NCBI GenBank assembly: GCA_050944395.1
Contig: JBMNQZ010000004.1
Coordinates: 1-64,000, forward strand
Direction: 5' to 3'
Length of the DNA stretch: 64,000 nt
From: Chordicoccus sp050944395
Lineage (GTDB): Bacteria; Bacillota; Clostridia; Lachnospirales; Lachnospiraceae
Positions 8,616 through 16,844 of this stretch are shown here, in pieces (the first letter of the stretch is position 1; each line of letters starts with the position of its first letter). The notes beneath the pieces were generated by a model. The model did no database searches, was not told where the DNA came from, and saw only the letters and a list, made by a program, of their open reading frames with translations. Position numbers and translations under genes: made by a program.

Positions 8616-10040
8616 TTACTCCTTTCCATCCCAACAATAAGTACAAAGATCACACGGATTAATTCCGATTGATTTTCTGATTCCGTCAAGCGACTGGAAA
8701 TCCAATGAAGCAAAATTAAGTTCCGCCGCAATGGATTCTCTTAATTTTTTTCCTCTCTCTGTAGATCCGTCGCTGTATTCTTCTATGTGTTCAAAACCTT
8801 CCTCACCCTCAAGACTCAGAATGGTTCTTCTTGCTATAAGCTCCATATCGCTGGTAGAGCGCGAAAAGTTAAGATATTTACATCCATACATGATCGGAGG
8901 GCAGGCTGATCTCATATGAACGGATTTTGCCCCGCTCTCATATAAAAATTCAACAGTTTCCCTGAGCTGGGTTCCTCTTACTATGGAATCATCCACAAAG
9001 AGAAGGTTCTTGTCCTTTATCAGCTCAAGAATTGGTATCTGTTTCATCTTTGCGACATGATTTCTCTCGTTCTGATGTGTCGGCATAAAGCTTCTTGCCC
9101 AGGTGGGTGTATATTTAATAAACGCTCTTGCAAAGGGCTTTCCGCTCTTGTTGGAATAACCGATAGCGTGGGGAGTACCGGAATCAGGCACGCCTCCGAC
9201 ATAATCGATATCTTTTGCAAGACCGTTTGCGGCATCGTTTTCCGCAAGGATCTCGCCGTCCCTGTATCTCATCATCTCAACATTTACCCCTTCGTAGGTA
9301 GATGTCGGATATCCGTAATAAGTCCATAAAAATGAACAGATTTTTTTCTTATTTCCGGGCTTGGCAAGCTGGGTATAGCCATCCGAAGTAACTTCAACTA
9401 TCTCTCCCGGTCCGAGCTCCTTGACCATCTCATATCCCAGTTTCTGGAAGGTGAAGGATTCAAATGTCAGTGCATAACCATCCTCGGATTTTCCGACACT
9501 AAGTGGGATCCTTCCAACCTTATCCCTGGCAGCGATGATCGTTCCGTCATCCTTGAGCACCAGAATCGAAGCGGTTCCTTCTATCGCTTCCTGAGCGAAA
9601 CGTATACCTTCGGAAAAGCTGCTCTTCTGATTCATAAGTGCCGCAAAAAGCTCGGTGTTATTTATGCGGCCGCTGGTCATTGCGTTAAAATGACCTCCGC
9701 TGAAAGTAAGGTACTTGTCAATAAGAGACGATGCATTATTGATGATACCGATCATGCACAGAGCATATGTTCCGAGTTTTGAGCGGATGATAAGCGGCTG
9801 CGGATCTGTATCGCTGATACAGCCGATCGCGGATGTGCCCTTCATCTCCTCGTAAATATGTTCAAATTTTGTTCTGAACGGCGAATTCTGGATATTATGA
9901 ATTTCCTTCTGCAGACCTATTTCGCTGTCATAAACAGCTATACCGCCTCTGTAAGTTCCCAGATGTGAATGATAATCCACACCGTAAAATACATCACCGA
10001 CACAGTCACGCTTTAACGCAACTCCAAAAAAACCACCCAT
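8616..10040 (-). CDS. purF: Amidophosphoribosyltransferase homologue with degenerate glutaminase site
   Basis: Class II PurF-family protein of 474 residues, expected to make phosphoribosylamine from PRPP. The C-terminal phosphoribosyltransferase half keeps the PRPP loop LLFVDDSIVRGTQ (about residues 346-358). Four Cys at 235, 387, 463 and 466 match the Fe-S ligands of the Bacillus-type enzyme. The glutaminase half is odd. The mature nucleophile that should follow Met is replaced: the protein reads MGGFFGV instead of MCGxxG. The usual Arg of the HVRYST block reads GCISDT, the HNG oxyanion Asn reads MIGIIN, and SDSE reads NNTE. No propeptide is present. It is probably ammonia-dependent or fed by another glutaminase (inference). 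I recall similar MGGFFG proteins being annotated in Lachnospiraceae, so this is likely a real subfamily and not an error. Confidence 0.85.
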   Translation of the reverse strand: MGGFFGVALKRDCVGDVFYGVDYHSHLGTYRGGIAVYDSEIGLQKEIHNIQNSPFRTKFEHIYEEMKGTSAIGCISDTDPQPLIIRSKLGTYALCMIGIINNASSLIDKYLTFSGGHFNAMTSGRINNTELFAALMNQKSSFSEGIRFAQEAIEGTASILVLKDDGTIIAARDKVGRIPLSVGKSEDGYALTFESFTFQKLGYEMVKELGPGEIVEVTSDGYTQLAKPGNKKKICSFLWTYYGYPTSTYEGVNVEMMRYRDGEILAENDAANGLAKDIDYVGGVPDSGTPHAIGYSNKSGKPFARAFIKYTPTWARSFMPTHQNERNHVAKMKQIPILELIKDKNLLFVDDSIVRGTQLRETVEFLYESGAKSVHMRSACPPIMYGCKYLNFSRSTSDMELIARRTILSLEGEEGFEHIEEYSDGSTERGKKLRESIAAELNFASLDFQSLDGIRKSIGINPCDLCTYCWDGKE

Positions 10041-10063
10041 ATTAATTCTCCTTCAATAATTCC

Positions 10064-10552
10064 TTACAGTCTGTCCATGATCCCTGCATCTTTTTCAAGA
10101 ACCGCTTTTGCATCGGAAGTTCTCTTTTCTTTCAGCTTCGCTGCAATATTCTCATCACTTACGGCAAGAATCTCAGCCGCAAGGAGCGCTGCATTTGCAC
10201 CCGCATTGACTCCTACCGTCGCTACGGGAATTCCGGGAGGCATCATGACTGTGGAAAGAAGTGCATCCATTCCGTCAAGGACAGCACCCTTGCACGGAAT
10301 TCCGATTACGGGAAGTATCGTGTTTGCGGCAACAGCGCCGGCAAGATGAGCCGCCATACCCGCAGCTGCTATAATAACTCCTATGCCGTTATCAGCGGCA
10401 TCCCGGGCAAATGCTTTTGCCTCCTCGGGAGTTCTGTGAGCGGAGTAAACATGTACCTCAAACGGAACTTCAAGCTTTTTAAGCATATCAGTCGCCTTCT
10501 GAATTACAGGCAGATCACTGTCGCTTCCCATTACGATACCAACTTTTTTCAT
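10064..10552 (-). CDS. purE: N5-carboxyaminoimidazole ribonucleotide mutase, class I PurE
   Basis: Rearranges N5-CAIR to CAIR. The product has 162 residues beginning MKKVGIVMGSDSDLPV, with SAHRTPEEA and the glycine/alanine core GMAAHLAGAVA typical of bacterial PurE. The frame is open further upstream to 10678, but those codons translate the riboswitch and look nothing like PurE. The start at 10552 has a clean GGAGG six bases upstream. It is the first gene of the operon and directly follows the ZTP riboswitch terminator. purK, purC and purB are not in the window. Confidence 0.96.
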   Translation of the reverse strand: MKKVGIVMGSDSDLPVIQKATDMLKKLEVPFEVHVYSAHRTPEEAKAFARDAADNGIGVIIAAAGMAAHLAGAVAANTILPVIGIPCKGAVLDGMDALLSTVMMPPGIPVATVGVNAGANAALLAAEILAVSDENIAAKLKEKRTSDAKAVLEKDAGIMDRL

Positions 10553-10586
10553 AAATACCTCCAAAGATAATAGTGTAATAAAAATC

Positions 10587-10625
10587 AAAAAAAGGCACAC
10601 TTTCAGCGCTACAGCAAAGTGTGCC
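10587..10625 (-). terminator. Intrinsic terminator of the ZTP riboswitch expression platform
   Basis: On the minus strand the arms GGCACACTTT (10616-10625) and AAAGTGTGCC (10594-10603) form a perfect 10-bp stem over a 12-base loop, followed by seven U (10587-10593) and a further U-rich stretch. The 5' arm overlaps the conserved CTGGGCA end of the aptamer, so ligand-stabilised aptamer and terminator cannot form together. This is the classic ON-switch arrangement for this class. Confidence 0.88.
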
Positions 10626-10693
10626 CAGACGGTCGGCTTAACATTCACGCCCGGTTCCTTTGTGGTTATCCACATCATCCGTCAGTTGCCGGG
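10616..10693 (-). ncRNA. ZTP (pfl) riboswitch in the purE leader
   Basis: Read on the minus strand, CCCGG (10689-10693) pairs with CCGGG to close the first stem, enclosing CAACTGACGG and the GTGGATAACCAC hairpin followed by AAAGGAACCGGG. After a short linker comes GCCGACCGTCTGGGCA. The CCGaCCGyCTGGGCA block and the ACTGrCGG element are the most conserved parts of the pfl motif. ZTP/ZMP accumulates when 10-formyl-THF is short. It would favour read-through into an operon with two formyl-THF-dependent enzymes. Found by eye; a covariance-model search would confirm it. Confidence 0.88.
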
Positions 10694-10711
10694 AATGCTT
10701 TTGACAAAGAC

Positions 10712-10739
10712 AGTATATCATATTGCTGTTTTTAATCAA
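10712..10739 (-). promoter_or_regulatory. Promoter of the purine operon
   Basis: Minus-strand TTGATT (-35, 10734-10739), 16-base spacer, TATACT (-10, 10712-10717). The predicted start is a few bases before the riboswitch first stem, so the leader would be about 150 bases to purE. Confidence 0.7.
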
Positions 10740-10791
10740 TTTATTTTTTATTTAATTTAAACCGAAAAATATAAGTCCTGACCGAACAGCC

Positions 10792-10836
10792 TTTTATATA
10801 ATGGGAAAATCCGGTTCATTTTCTCATTATATAAAA
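10792..10836. repeat. 45-base near-perfect palindrome between two operons
   Basis: Arms of 19 bases (TTTTATATAATGGGAAAAT and its near complement) surround a 7-base loop CCGGTTC. There are 12 outer pairs, one mismatch/wobble and 6 inner pairs. The element sits right after the ATPase operon terminator and is flanked on both sides by agcc (10788-10791 and 10837-10840). As RNA on the minus strand it would be a second hairpin after the terminator. I do not know its role. It could back up termination or be a small inserted inverted-repeat element. Confidence 0.75.
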
Positions 10837-10860
10837 AGCCATTGGGAAAACCCAATGACT
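10832..10860 (-). terminator. Terminator of the V-type ATPase operon
   Basis: Minus-strand AGTCATTGGG-TTTT-CCCAATGGCT (stem 10837-10860, 10 pairs with one G-U) followed by a U run (10833-10837). It lies 14 bases after the stop of the K subunit gene. Confidence 0.85.
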
Positions 10861-10874
10861 TTTTAAAAATTTTA

Positions 10875-11309
10875 TTAGCCGAGAAGCAGTAAGCTGAATA
10901 CGAGTGTGAAAAGAGCAACTGTCTCTATGATACCTACAACGATGAAGTAGTTTGCGGTACCTTTTCCTGTAGCACCGAGAGCATCGGCAGCGGCAGCGGC
11001 ACATTTGCCCTGGAAAAGACCTGAAAGACCGATTGCCAGACCACCGAAAATACCAACGCCGAGTGCAAGGCCTGTGTCACATCCGCCTTCGAATGCGCTC
11101 TTTATGAACTGCATGAGAAGGAATCCGTAGATTGTCTGGGTAAGAGGTGCTCCCGAAAAAGCGATCATGATGAACGGAGCCTGCTTACCGTTCTGGTAAC
11201 ATTTTTTCCAGGCACCGATAGAAGCCATTCCCGCGCTTCCGGCACCAAGTGCTGAACCTAAAGCTGATAAACCAAGAGCAGCTGCCATACCAATAAATGC
11301 TATATTCAT
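10875..11309 (-). CDS. ntpK: V-type ATP synthase subunit K (membrane rotor ring proteolipid)
   Basis: Forms the membrane ring that carries ions past subunit I. The 144-residue protein is two fused helical hairpins (four membrane segments), the normal V-type size. The second hairpin carries the ion-binding Glu129 in GIIETVALF. The first carries PLTQT (Thr57, Gln58), and Gln100 lies in LFQGKCAAA. By alignment with the Enterococcus hirae NtpK ring, where Thr64, Gln65, Gln110 and Glu139 bind Na+, the side-chain ligands are all present. Na+ is therefore the likely coupling ion (inference). Last gene of the operon, followed by a terminator. Confidence 0.95.
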   Translation of the reverse strand: MNIAFIGMAAALGLSALGSALGAGSAGMASIGAWKKCYQNGKQAPFIMIAFSGAPLTQTIYGFLLMQFIKSAFEGGCDTGLALGVGIFGGLAIGLSGLFQGKCAAAAADALGATGKGTANYFIVVGIIETVALFTLVFSLLLLG

Positions 11310-11329
11310 AAAATTTCTCCTTTGCTTAG

Positions 11330-13171
11330 CTATTTAACAATTTTTTTATTGATCTTAAACGGTTCATACGGAATTCCGGTCCATTCAAGTCCGACCTGAC
11401 CGGAAAACTCCAGTACGTTAAGACGTACACCATGAACAACAACCGACAGGAAACACATTACGATATTAAGCGCATGTCCGACCACTACGATCACGACTCC
11501 TGCAATAATAAGCGGACCACTGAATCCGGCTGCCATATTATTGAAACTCTGGGAGATCGCAAGTCCCGCCATGCCGACCGCAAACAATCTGATGTAACTC
11601 ATTACGTTACCGAAGCAGCTGATAGTGTCGAGGAATACCGTAAATGCATTGCCGCATCCGGCCTTCAATCCCTGACCGAAGGATTTTCCCGGCTCCATTC
11701 CGCCGAAAACAACCACCAGGAAGAAGGCAACTCCTATACTGATAAATACAGGTGTGATACTGATCGACTCACCGATTACCAGAAGAAGCGCAAGCATATA
11801 CATTGCAACTACCGCTACAAGCCATCCGAGATCGGCAATCCAGCTGAGATTCTTTTCGGATATCTTCTTCTTGATGGAAAGAAGGCTTCCGAGAGCCATC
11901 TGAATAGCACCGATCGAGAATGAGAACTTCATGATCGCATTCTGCTGTGCTTCAGCGGTAACACCGAAGTATTCCGGATAGTTCGCAAGACTCGGAATAA
12001 CAAGCGCTTTAAGGAACGGAACTTTCATCGCACTTTCCATTCCAAACCAGGTTCCGGTCAAAGCACCCCAGATTATCGTAGTTACCGATAAAATAAGGAG
12101 CAGGAATGCCGGTGTGCTGAGTTTCTTTGTTTTCAGTATAAGAACAAGCGTTCCTATGAGAATCAGTGCTCCGTATCCGGCATCTCCTATTATCATCGCA
12201 AAGAAAAGTGCGAAGAACAAAAGGAACCACAAAGAAATATCTGTTTCCCTGTATCCCGGAAGTATTCCGAGAATATCGAATACCGGTTTTATCAGTCCGG
12301 ACACCTTATTGTACCTGATCTTTGTCGGTATATGCTCATCGTCTTCATCCACATCAACAACGGCCCACGCCCAATTGTTTGCCTTTGCCGCATTCTCGAA
12401 TTCGGAGATCTGAGCTTCGGGAACATATCCCGATAGCCACACAAGATCGTTGTCTGTTTCGGCTGTTTCTTTTGCGGAAGAATAAATTTCTTCATTCTGA
12501 ACCTTAAGCATCTGGGAATTAAAGCTGTCGAGATAAATTGCGGCATCTTTAAGAATTTCAACGCATTCTTTTATCCTTGCATCGCACCTTGCCATCTCCG
12601 CTTCTATCTCACTTATACCTTTTTCGGGAACAGCAAATTCAGAAGCCTGTATGCCTGCAGGAATTGAGCCGATAACAGCGACCGCATCCATCTTGTCAAC
12701 AGCAGAAAGATGAATGAATCTGACGCTGTCATCCGAGGAAAGCGCCTCAAGCTCACTCTTTCCGATCTTATAGAAGTGAAGATCAAATCCCGAAGCTTTG
12801 AGTTCCTTTAATAAAGCCGGAGAAAAATCTCCCCATTCACGTATTCTGTCAAGCTCGTTTTTATAGCTTCCGAGAGTCTGCTCCAGCTCTGCTTTCTGAG
12901 CAAAAGCATCCTTCACACGTTCATATAATACGCCGAACTCTTCATCGGAAAGAACAGGCATTTCCTTTTTTTCTTTTGATTTTTTATCAGGCGCATACTC
13001 CATAAGTTCGCCTGCTGTTTTTGAAAGCTCAGCAAATCGTTCGGTTATTTTTCGATCTGCGCTCTTCTTTTCCGCAATATGCAGAATTCCTAAATTTCTA
13101 AGGCCGTCGAGCAGCTCTTTTCTCTGTGAAAGCGAAGACACGACATAGACCATTTTCATTTTTTCTATCAT
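11330..13171 (-). CDS. ntpI: V-type ATP synthase subunit I (stator membrane subunit)
   Basis: The 613-residue V-type a/I subunit. About 300 N-terminal residues are cytosolic and partly coiled coil. The C-terminal half has seven or so membrane helices, starting near residue 310 (LFFALFFAMIIGDAGYG, the family signature). A basic helix, MSYIRLFAVGMAGL, supplies the Arg that faces the K-ring Glu. The start overlaps the end of subunit D by four bases (ATGA), indicating translational coupling. Confidence 0.95.
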   Translation of the reverse strand: MIEKMKMVYVVSSLSQRKELLDGLRNLGILHIAEKKSADRKITERFAELSKTAGELMEYAPDKKSKEKKEMPVLSDEEFGVLYERVKDAFAQKAELEQTLGSYKNELDRIREWGDFSPALLKELKASGFDLHFYKIGKSELEALSSDDSVRFIHLSAVDKMDAVAVIGSIPAGIQASEFAVPEKGISEIEAEMARCDARIKECVEILKDAAIYLDSFNSQMLKVQNEEIYSSAKETAETDNDLVWLSGYVPEAQISEFENAAKANNWAWAVVDVDEDDEHIPTKIRYNKVSGLIKPVFDILGILPGYRETDISLWFLLFFALFFAMIIGDAGYGALILIGTLVLILKTKKLSTPAFLLLILSVTTIIWGALTGTWFGMESAMKVPFLKALVIPSLANYPEYFGVTAEAQQNAIMKFSFSIGAIQMALGSLLSIKKKISEKNLSWIADLGWLVAVVAMYMLALLLVIGESISITPVFISIGVAFFLVVVFGGMEPGKSFGQGLKAGCGNAFTVFLDTISCFGNVMSYIRLFAVGMAGLAISQSFNNMAAGFSGPLIIAGVVIVVVGHALNIVMCFLSVVVHGVRLNVLEFSGQVGLEWTGIPYEPFKINKKIVK

Positions 13172-13782
13172 CCGGACGCCTCCACAAGTTTTTTCTTTGA
13201 GATTTTACCGCGAACAACTGCAGCCGTCTGCTGGTCTCCGAGGTAAACACCGATAAGTCTGATGTTTTCCTTGGCTTCCGGTATCTTTACTTTTTCAAAA
13301 AGGTTAACCCTCTGCGATGTGGAACGAAGTTCCTTCTCAAGGAGTGCCTCCTGTTTCTTCAAAGTAACTACCAGCGCATCAAGCCTTGCAATTTCGCGTA
13401 ATTTAATCAGTGCAGTATCAACCCACAACGGATAGTCATCAACATTATACTCAATATCTTTAAATGTAAGTTCCTCAAATTTCGGAACATTTACGCCTGC
13501 GATATTTTCTGTTCTGGAGATAACCGTATCCGGCTGAACAAGATTTCCCAATTGTTTATCTTCACTGAAAATGCTGTTTTCCGCAAAAACTGCCACCCAG
13601 TCATCAAGATCTCCAATCATTTGAACACGTTCAGCCTCTTTCTGCTCCAGCTCAGCTCTTGTCTTCATTATCATGGACTGCAGCTGCTGTTTTTTCAGCT
13701 GCAGAGTAGGAAGATAGCGCTGGTACTGTTTCAGACGATCCTTCTGCACCTTCTGTTCATTTTTCGTAAGTTTGATAGCCAT
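13168..13782 (-). CDS. ntpD: V-type ATP synthase subunit D (central rotor shaft)
   Basis: The 204-residue coiled-coil shaft subunit that turns inside the A3B3 head. Long charged helices occupy the N- and C-terminal parts (KLTKNEQKVQKDRLKQYQRYLP at the start; LEKELRSTSQRVNLFEKVKIP near the end). The RVNLFEK motif is typical of the family. It lies between B and I as in other bacterial V-type operons, with an ATGA overlap into I. Confidence 0.93.
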   Translation of the reverse strand: MAIKLTKNEQKVQKDRLKQYQRYLPTLQLKKQQLQSMIMKTRAELEQKEAERVQMIGDLDDWVAVFAENSIFSEDKQLGNLVQPDTVISRTENIAGVNVPKFEELTFKDIEYNVDDYPLWVDTALIKLREIARLDALVVTLKKQEALLEKELRSTSQRVNLFEKVKIPEAKENIRLIGVYLGDQQTAAVVRGKISKKKLVEASG

Positions 13783-13794
13783 TGACAGCTCCTT

Positions 13795-15090
13795 TTAATT
13801 CAACGCATCCTTTTTTGGCCATCTCTCATTGATAAGACTTGTCTTCAAACCGGTTTCGGTCGGTTCAAAGCATTCTGCGAGAATTTCCCAGCCAAGATCA
13901 AGAGCATCTTCCAGCGAAATATTAACACTGAGGTCCATTAACTTGTTTTCAAACAGTTCTCCATACTTAAGCAGCTTGTTGTCCCAATCCGTCATAAGGA
14001 ATCCCATGGATTTTTTCTCGAGAGATTCTTTATACTGGGAATACAGACGGATCATACCGTCCATGAGAGCACGGTGATCGTCTCTTGTCTTTCCGTTTAC
14101 GTTCTGTTTAAGACGTGAAAGAGATCCGAACGGCTCAATACGGCCTCCCTTGAGATAATACTGACCTTCAGTAATGTATCCTGTATTATCCGGAACAGGA
14201 TGTGTTACATCGTCACCCGGCATTGTGGTTACTCCGAGAATGGTGATCGATCCTGCGCCCTCAATATCAACGGCCTTTTCATATCTGGAAGCAAGGCAGC
14301 TGTAAAGGTCTCCGGGATAACCACGGTTTGAAGGAACCTGTTCCATAGTGATGGCCATTTCCTTCTGTGCATCCGCAAAGTTCGTCATATCGGTAAGAAG
14401 AACAAGAACTCTCTTTCCTGAAAGTGCGAACTGCTCAGCTACGGCAAGGGCCATATCCGGAACAAGTGTACACTCAACGATAGGATCCGACGCGGTGTGG
14501 ACGAACATAACCGTATGGCTCATGGCACCGCCCTTTTCCAGTGTATCCCTGAATCCCAGATAATCATCATATTTAAGTCCCATACCTCCGAGAATGATCA
14601 CATCTACCTCTGCCTGAAGGGCAATGCGGGCAAGAAGATCATTGTACGGTTCTCCGGAGATGGAGAAGATCGGAAGCTTCTGGCTTTCAACAAGTGTGTT
14701 GAAAAGGTCGATCATTGGAATACCCGTTCTGATCATCTTTTTCGGCAGGATTCTCTTTGCCGGATTGAATGAAGGACCTCCGATAGGGATCATGTTCTCT
14801 GTCAGAGCCGGGCCGTTATCTCTGGGAACGCCGGCACCGTCGAATACTCTTCCAAGGAGATGTTCCGAAAAAGAAACCATCATCGGTCTTCCGAGGAAAC
14901 GAACCGCATCAGTTGTGCTGACGCCCTGAGCTCCGGCAAATACCTGAAGTGATACGACATCCCTGTCAAGCTTGATTACCGTAGCATAGCTGTCACCAAC
15001 AAGAGCAAGGTCTCCGTTTCTTACGCCCTCAGCCTTTACGGTAACAACATTACCGACAATTGATTCGATTTTTGTATATACTTTCTGCAT
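13795..15090 (-). CDS. ntpB: V-type ATP synthase subunit B
   Basis: Regulatory, non-catalytic head subunit of 431 residues from the ATG at 15090. The preceding TTG codon in frame is also possible, but the GGAGG lies about 7 bases before the ATG. A beta-barrel N-domain is followed by the nucleotide-binding fold with PIFSISGEPYNDLLARI instead of a Walker A loop, as expected for B. Later motifs VLLTDMTNFADA, PSNRGYPGDLYS and ITEGQYYLKGG are family hallmarks. A shorter C-terminus than in many B subunits was noted but the fold looks complete. Eleven bases separate it from subunit A. Confidence 0.96.
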   Translation of the reverse strand: MQKVYTKIESIVGNVVTVKAEGVRNGDLALVGDSYATVIKLDRDVVSLQVFAGAQGVSTTDAVRFLGRPMMVSFSEHLLGRVFDGAGVPRDNGPALTENMIPIGGPSFNPAKRILPKKMIRTGIPMIDLFNTLVESQKLPIFSISGEPYNDLLARIALQAEVDVIILGGMGLKYDDYLGFRDTLEKGGAMSHTVMFVHTASDPIVECTLVPDMALAVAEQFALSGKRVLVLLTDMTNFADAQKEMAITMEQVPSNRGYPGDLYSCLASRYEKAVDIEGAGSITILGVTTMPGDDVTHPVPDNTGYITEGQYYLKGGRIEPFGSLSRLKQNVNGKTRDDHRALMDGMIRLYSQYKESLEKKSMGFLMTDWDNKLLKYGELFENKLMDLSVNISLEDALDLGWEILAECFEPTETGLKTSLINERWPKKDALN

Positions 15091-15101
15091 CAAAAGACCT
15101 C

Positions 15102-16832
15102 CTACTCAGTTACTCTTGACATATAAATGTCTGAAATCTTCTTCTCCTGAGCAAAGAACTCTTCAGATTCGAATACAGTTCCGTGCCAGTCAAGGAATGC
15201 CTGTCTGAGGTTATTGAAGAAGCTTCGGATTTCCTGCTTATCGGTAATATCATACTGTCTTACCAGTGCGTCATAGAGCGAATCGAATTCCCTTCTCTGT
15301 CTTTCCGGAGAGCAGGCTGCGTCAATTGGATCAAATGAATTCTGCTGCAGATAAACAGCATCGAGAAGCTCGCCCTTCTGATAGATGATATAGTCCTCGG
15401 ATGAAGTTCCTTCCTCACCTACAACCTTCATCATCTGATTTACTTCGTTTCCTCTCTTTAAGATGGCGCGTGCTTCCTCAACACGTTCCATATCGACAAC
15501 TCCCGAATATTTTGACCAGGAATCCATAGGATGAATGGCAGGATACTTACGTGCATCGGAACGCTCTCTTGAAAGTCCGTGGAAAGCACCTACAACCTTC
15601 AGCGTAGCCTGGGTAACAGGCTCTTCAAAGTTTCCGCCCGCCGGAGATACCGTTCCTCCGATGGTTACAGAGGCGATTCTTCCGTCCTTAAGTCTAACCT
15701 TTCCGGCTCTCTCATAAAATGCTGCGATTGTTGACTCCAGATATGCCGGGAATGCTTCTTCACCCGGGATCTCCTCCAGACGTCCGGACATCTCTCGCAT
15801 TGCCTGAGCCCAACGGCTTGTGGAATCGGCAAGAAGAAGAACATCAAGTCCCATCTGTCTGTAATATTCCGCAAGGGTAACAGCTGTGTAACAGGAAGCT
15901 TCTCTTGCCGCAACCGGCATTGATGAAGTATTACAGATAATGATAGTCCTCTCCATAAGAGAACGGCCCGTCTTAGGATCTTCAAGTTCGGGGAACTCCT
16001 TCAGAATCTCTACGACCTCACCTGCACGCTCTCCGCATGCGGCAACGATAACGATATCGGCTTCACCGTGCTTCGCCTCGGTATGCTGAAGAACTGTCTT
16101 TCCTGCACCGAAAGGACCCGGAACGCAGAATGTACCGCCTTTGGCTACCGGAAGGAATGAATCGATGCATCGAACCTTGGTTACCAGCGGTTCATCCGGA
16201 CGAAGTCTTTCTTCATAGCACTTGACAGCTTTCTTGATAGGCTGTGTGATCACCATGCTGAGTTCCTTTTCCTCGCCTTTTCCGTTTTCAATAACACAGA
16301 TCGTAGATCTGACATGATGGCTGCCTTTCTCAACAATGGACTTAACCTTCCAGTCATCTCCCTTTAATGTAAAAGGAACCATGATCTGATGATTAAAAAG
16401 TCCCTCCGGAACACTTCCGATAGGTGTACCTGCCTCAACACTGTCCCCAACTTTTACGGTCGGCGTGAAATCCCATTCTCTGTCCGGAATAGGATCGAGA
16501 TACACTCCTCTTTCGAGGAAGAAACCGCACTGATTTGCAAGCTCAGGCAGCGGATTCTGAAGTCCGTCGAATACCTGAGTGAGCAGACCGGGGCCGAGCT
16601 CAACGCTCATCAATTCACCGGTAAATTCAACCGGATCCCCAACCTTAATGCCGTTTGACATCTCATAGATCTGCATGCTGGCAATGCCATTATTGATTCG
16701 GATAACTTCACCTTTCAGATGCTTTCCCTCAACAATTACATAGCCCACTTCGTTTTTACGAACAGACCCTTCAAAGCTGACATTAATCAGGTTTCCGTTT
16801 ATACCAGTCACTTTTCCTGTTAATGTTTCCAT
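15102..16832 (-). CDS. ntpA: V-type ATP synthase subunit A (catalytic)
   Basis: Catalytic head subunit of 576 residues, standard length. Walker A reads GPFGAGKTVLQH near residue 240, and GERAGEVVEIL supplies the catalytic Glu region. VLLLADSTSRWAQAMRE is the Walker B stretch. The bulge (non-homologous) region characteristic of A subunits, PEGLFNHQIMVPF, lies before the P-loop. It follows the DUF2764 gene by 12 bases and precedes B. Confidence 0.97.
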   Translation of the reverse strand: METLTGKVTGINGNLINVSFEGSVRKNEVGYVIVEGKHLKGEVIRINNGIASMQIYEMSNGIKVGDPVEFTGELMSVELGPGLLTQVFDGLQNPLPELANQCGFFLERGVYLDPIPDREWDFTPTVKVGDSVEAGTPIGSVPEGLFNHQIMVPFTLKGDDWKVKSIVEKGSHHVRSTICVIENGKGEEKELSMVITQPIKKAVKCYEERLRPDEPLVTKVRCIDSFLPVAKGGTFCVPGPFGAGKTVLQHTEAKHGEADIVIVAACGERAGEVVEILKEFPELEDPKTGRSLMERTIIICNTSSMPVAAREASCYTAVTLAEYYRQMGLDVLLLADSTSRWAQAMREMSGRLEEIPGEEAFPAYLESTIAAFYERAGKVRLKDGRIASVTIGGTVSPAGGNFEEPVTQATLKVVGAFHGLSRERSDARKYPAIHPMDSWSKYSGVVDMERVEEARAILKRGNEVNQMMKVVGEEGTSSEDYIIYQKGELLDAVYLQQNSFDPIDAACSPERQRREFDSLYDALVRQYDITDKQEIRSFFNNLRQAFLDWHGTVFESEEFFAQEKKISDIYMSRVTE

Positions 16833-16844
16833 AAATCTCTCCTG

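Noticed and set aside
10553..10678. Upstream extension of the purE reading frame (42 extra codons)
   Set aside because: It translates the riboswitch and terminator, shows no PurE similarity, and the ATG at 10552 has a GGAGG at ideal distance.
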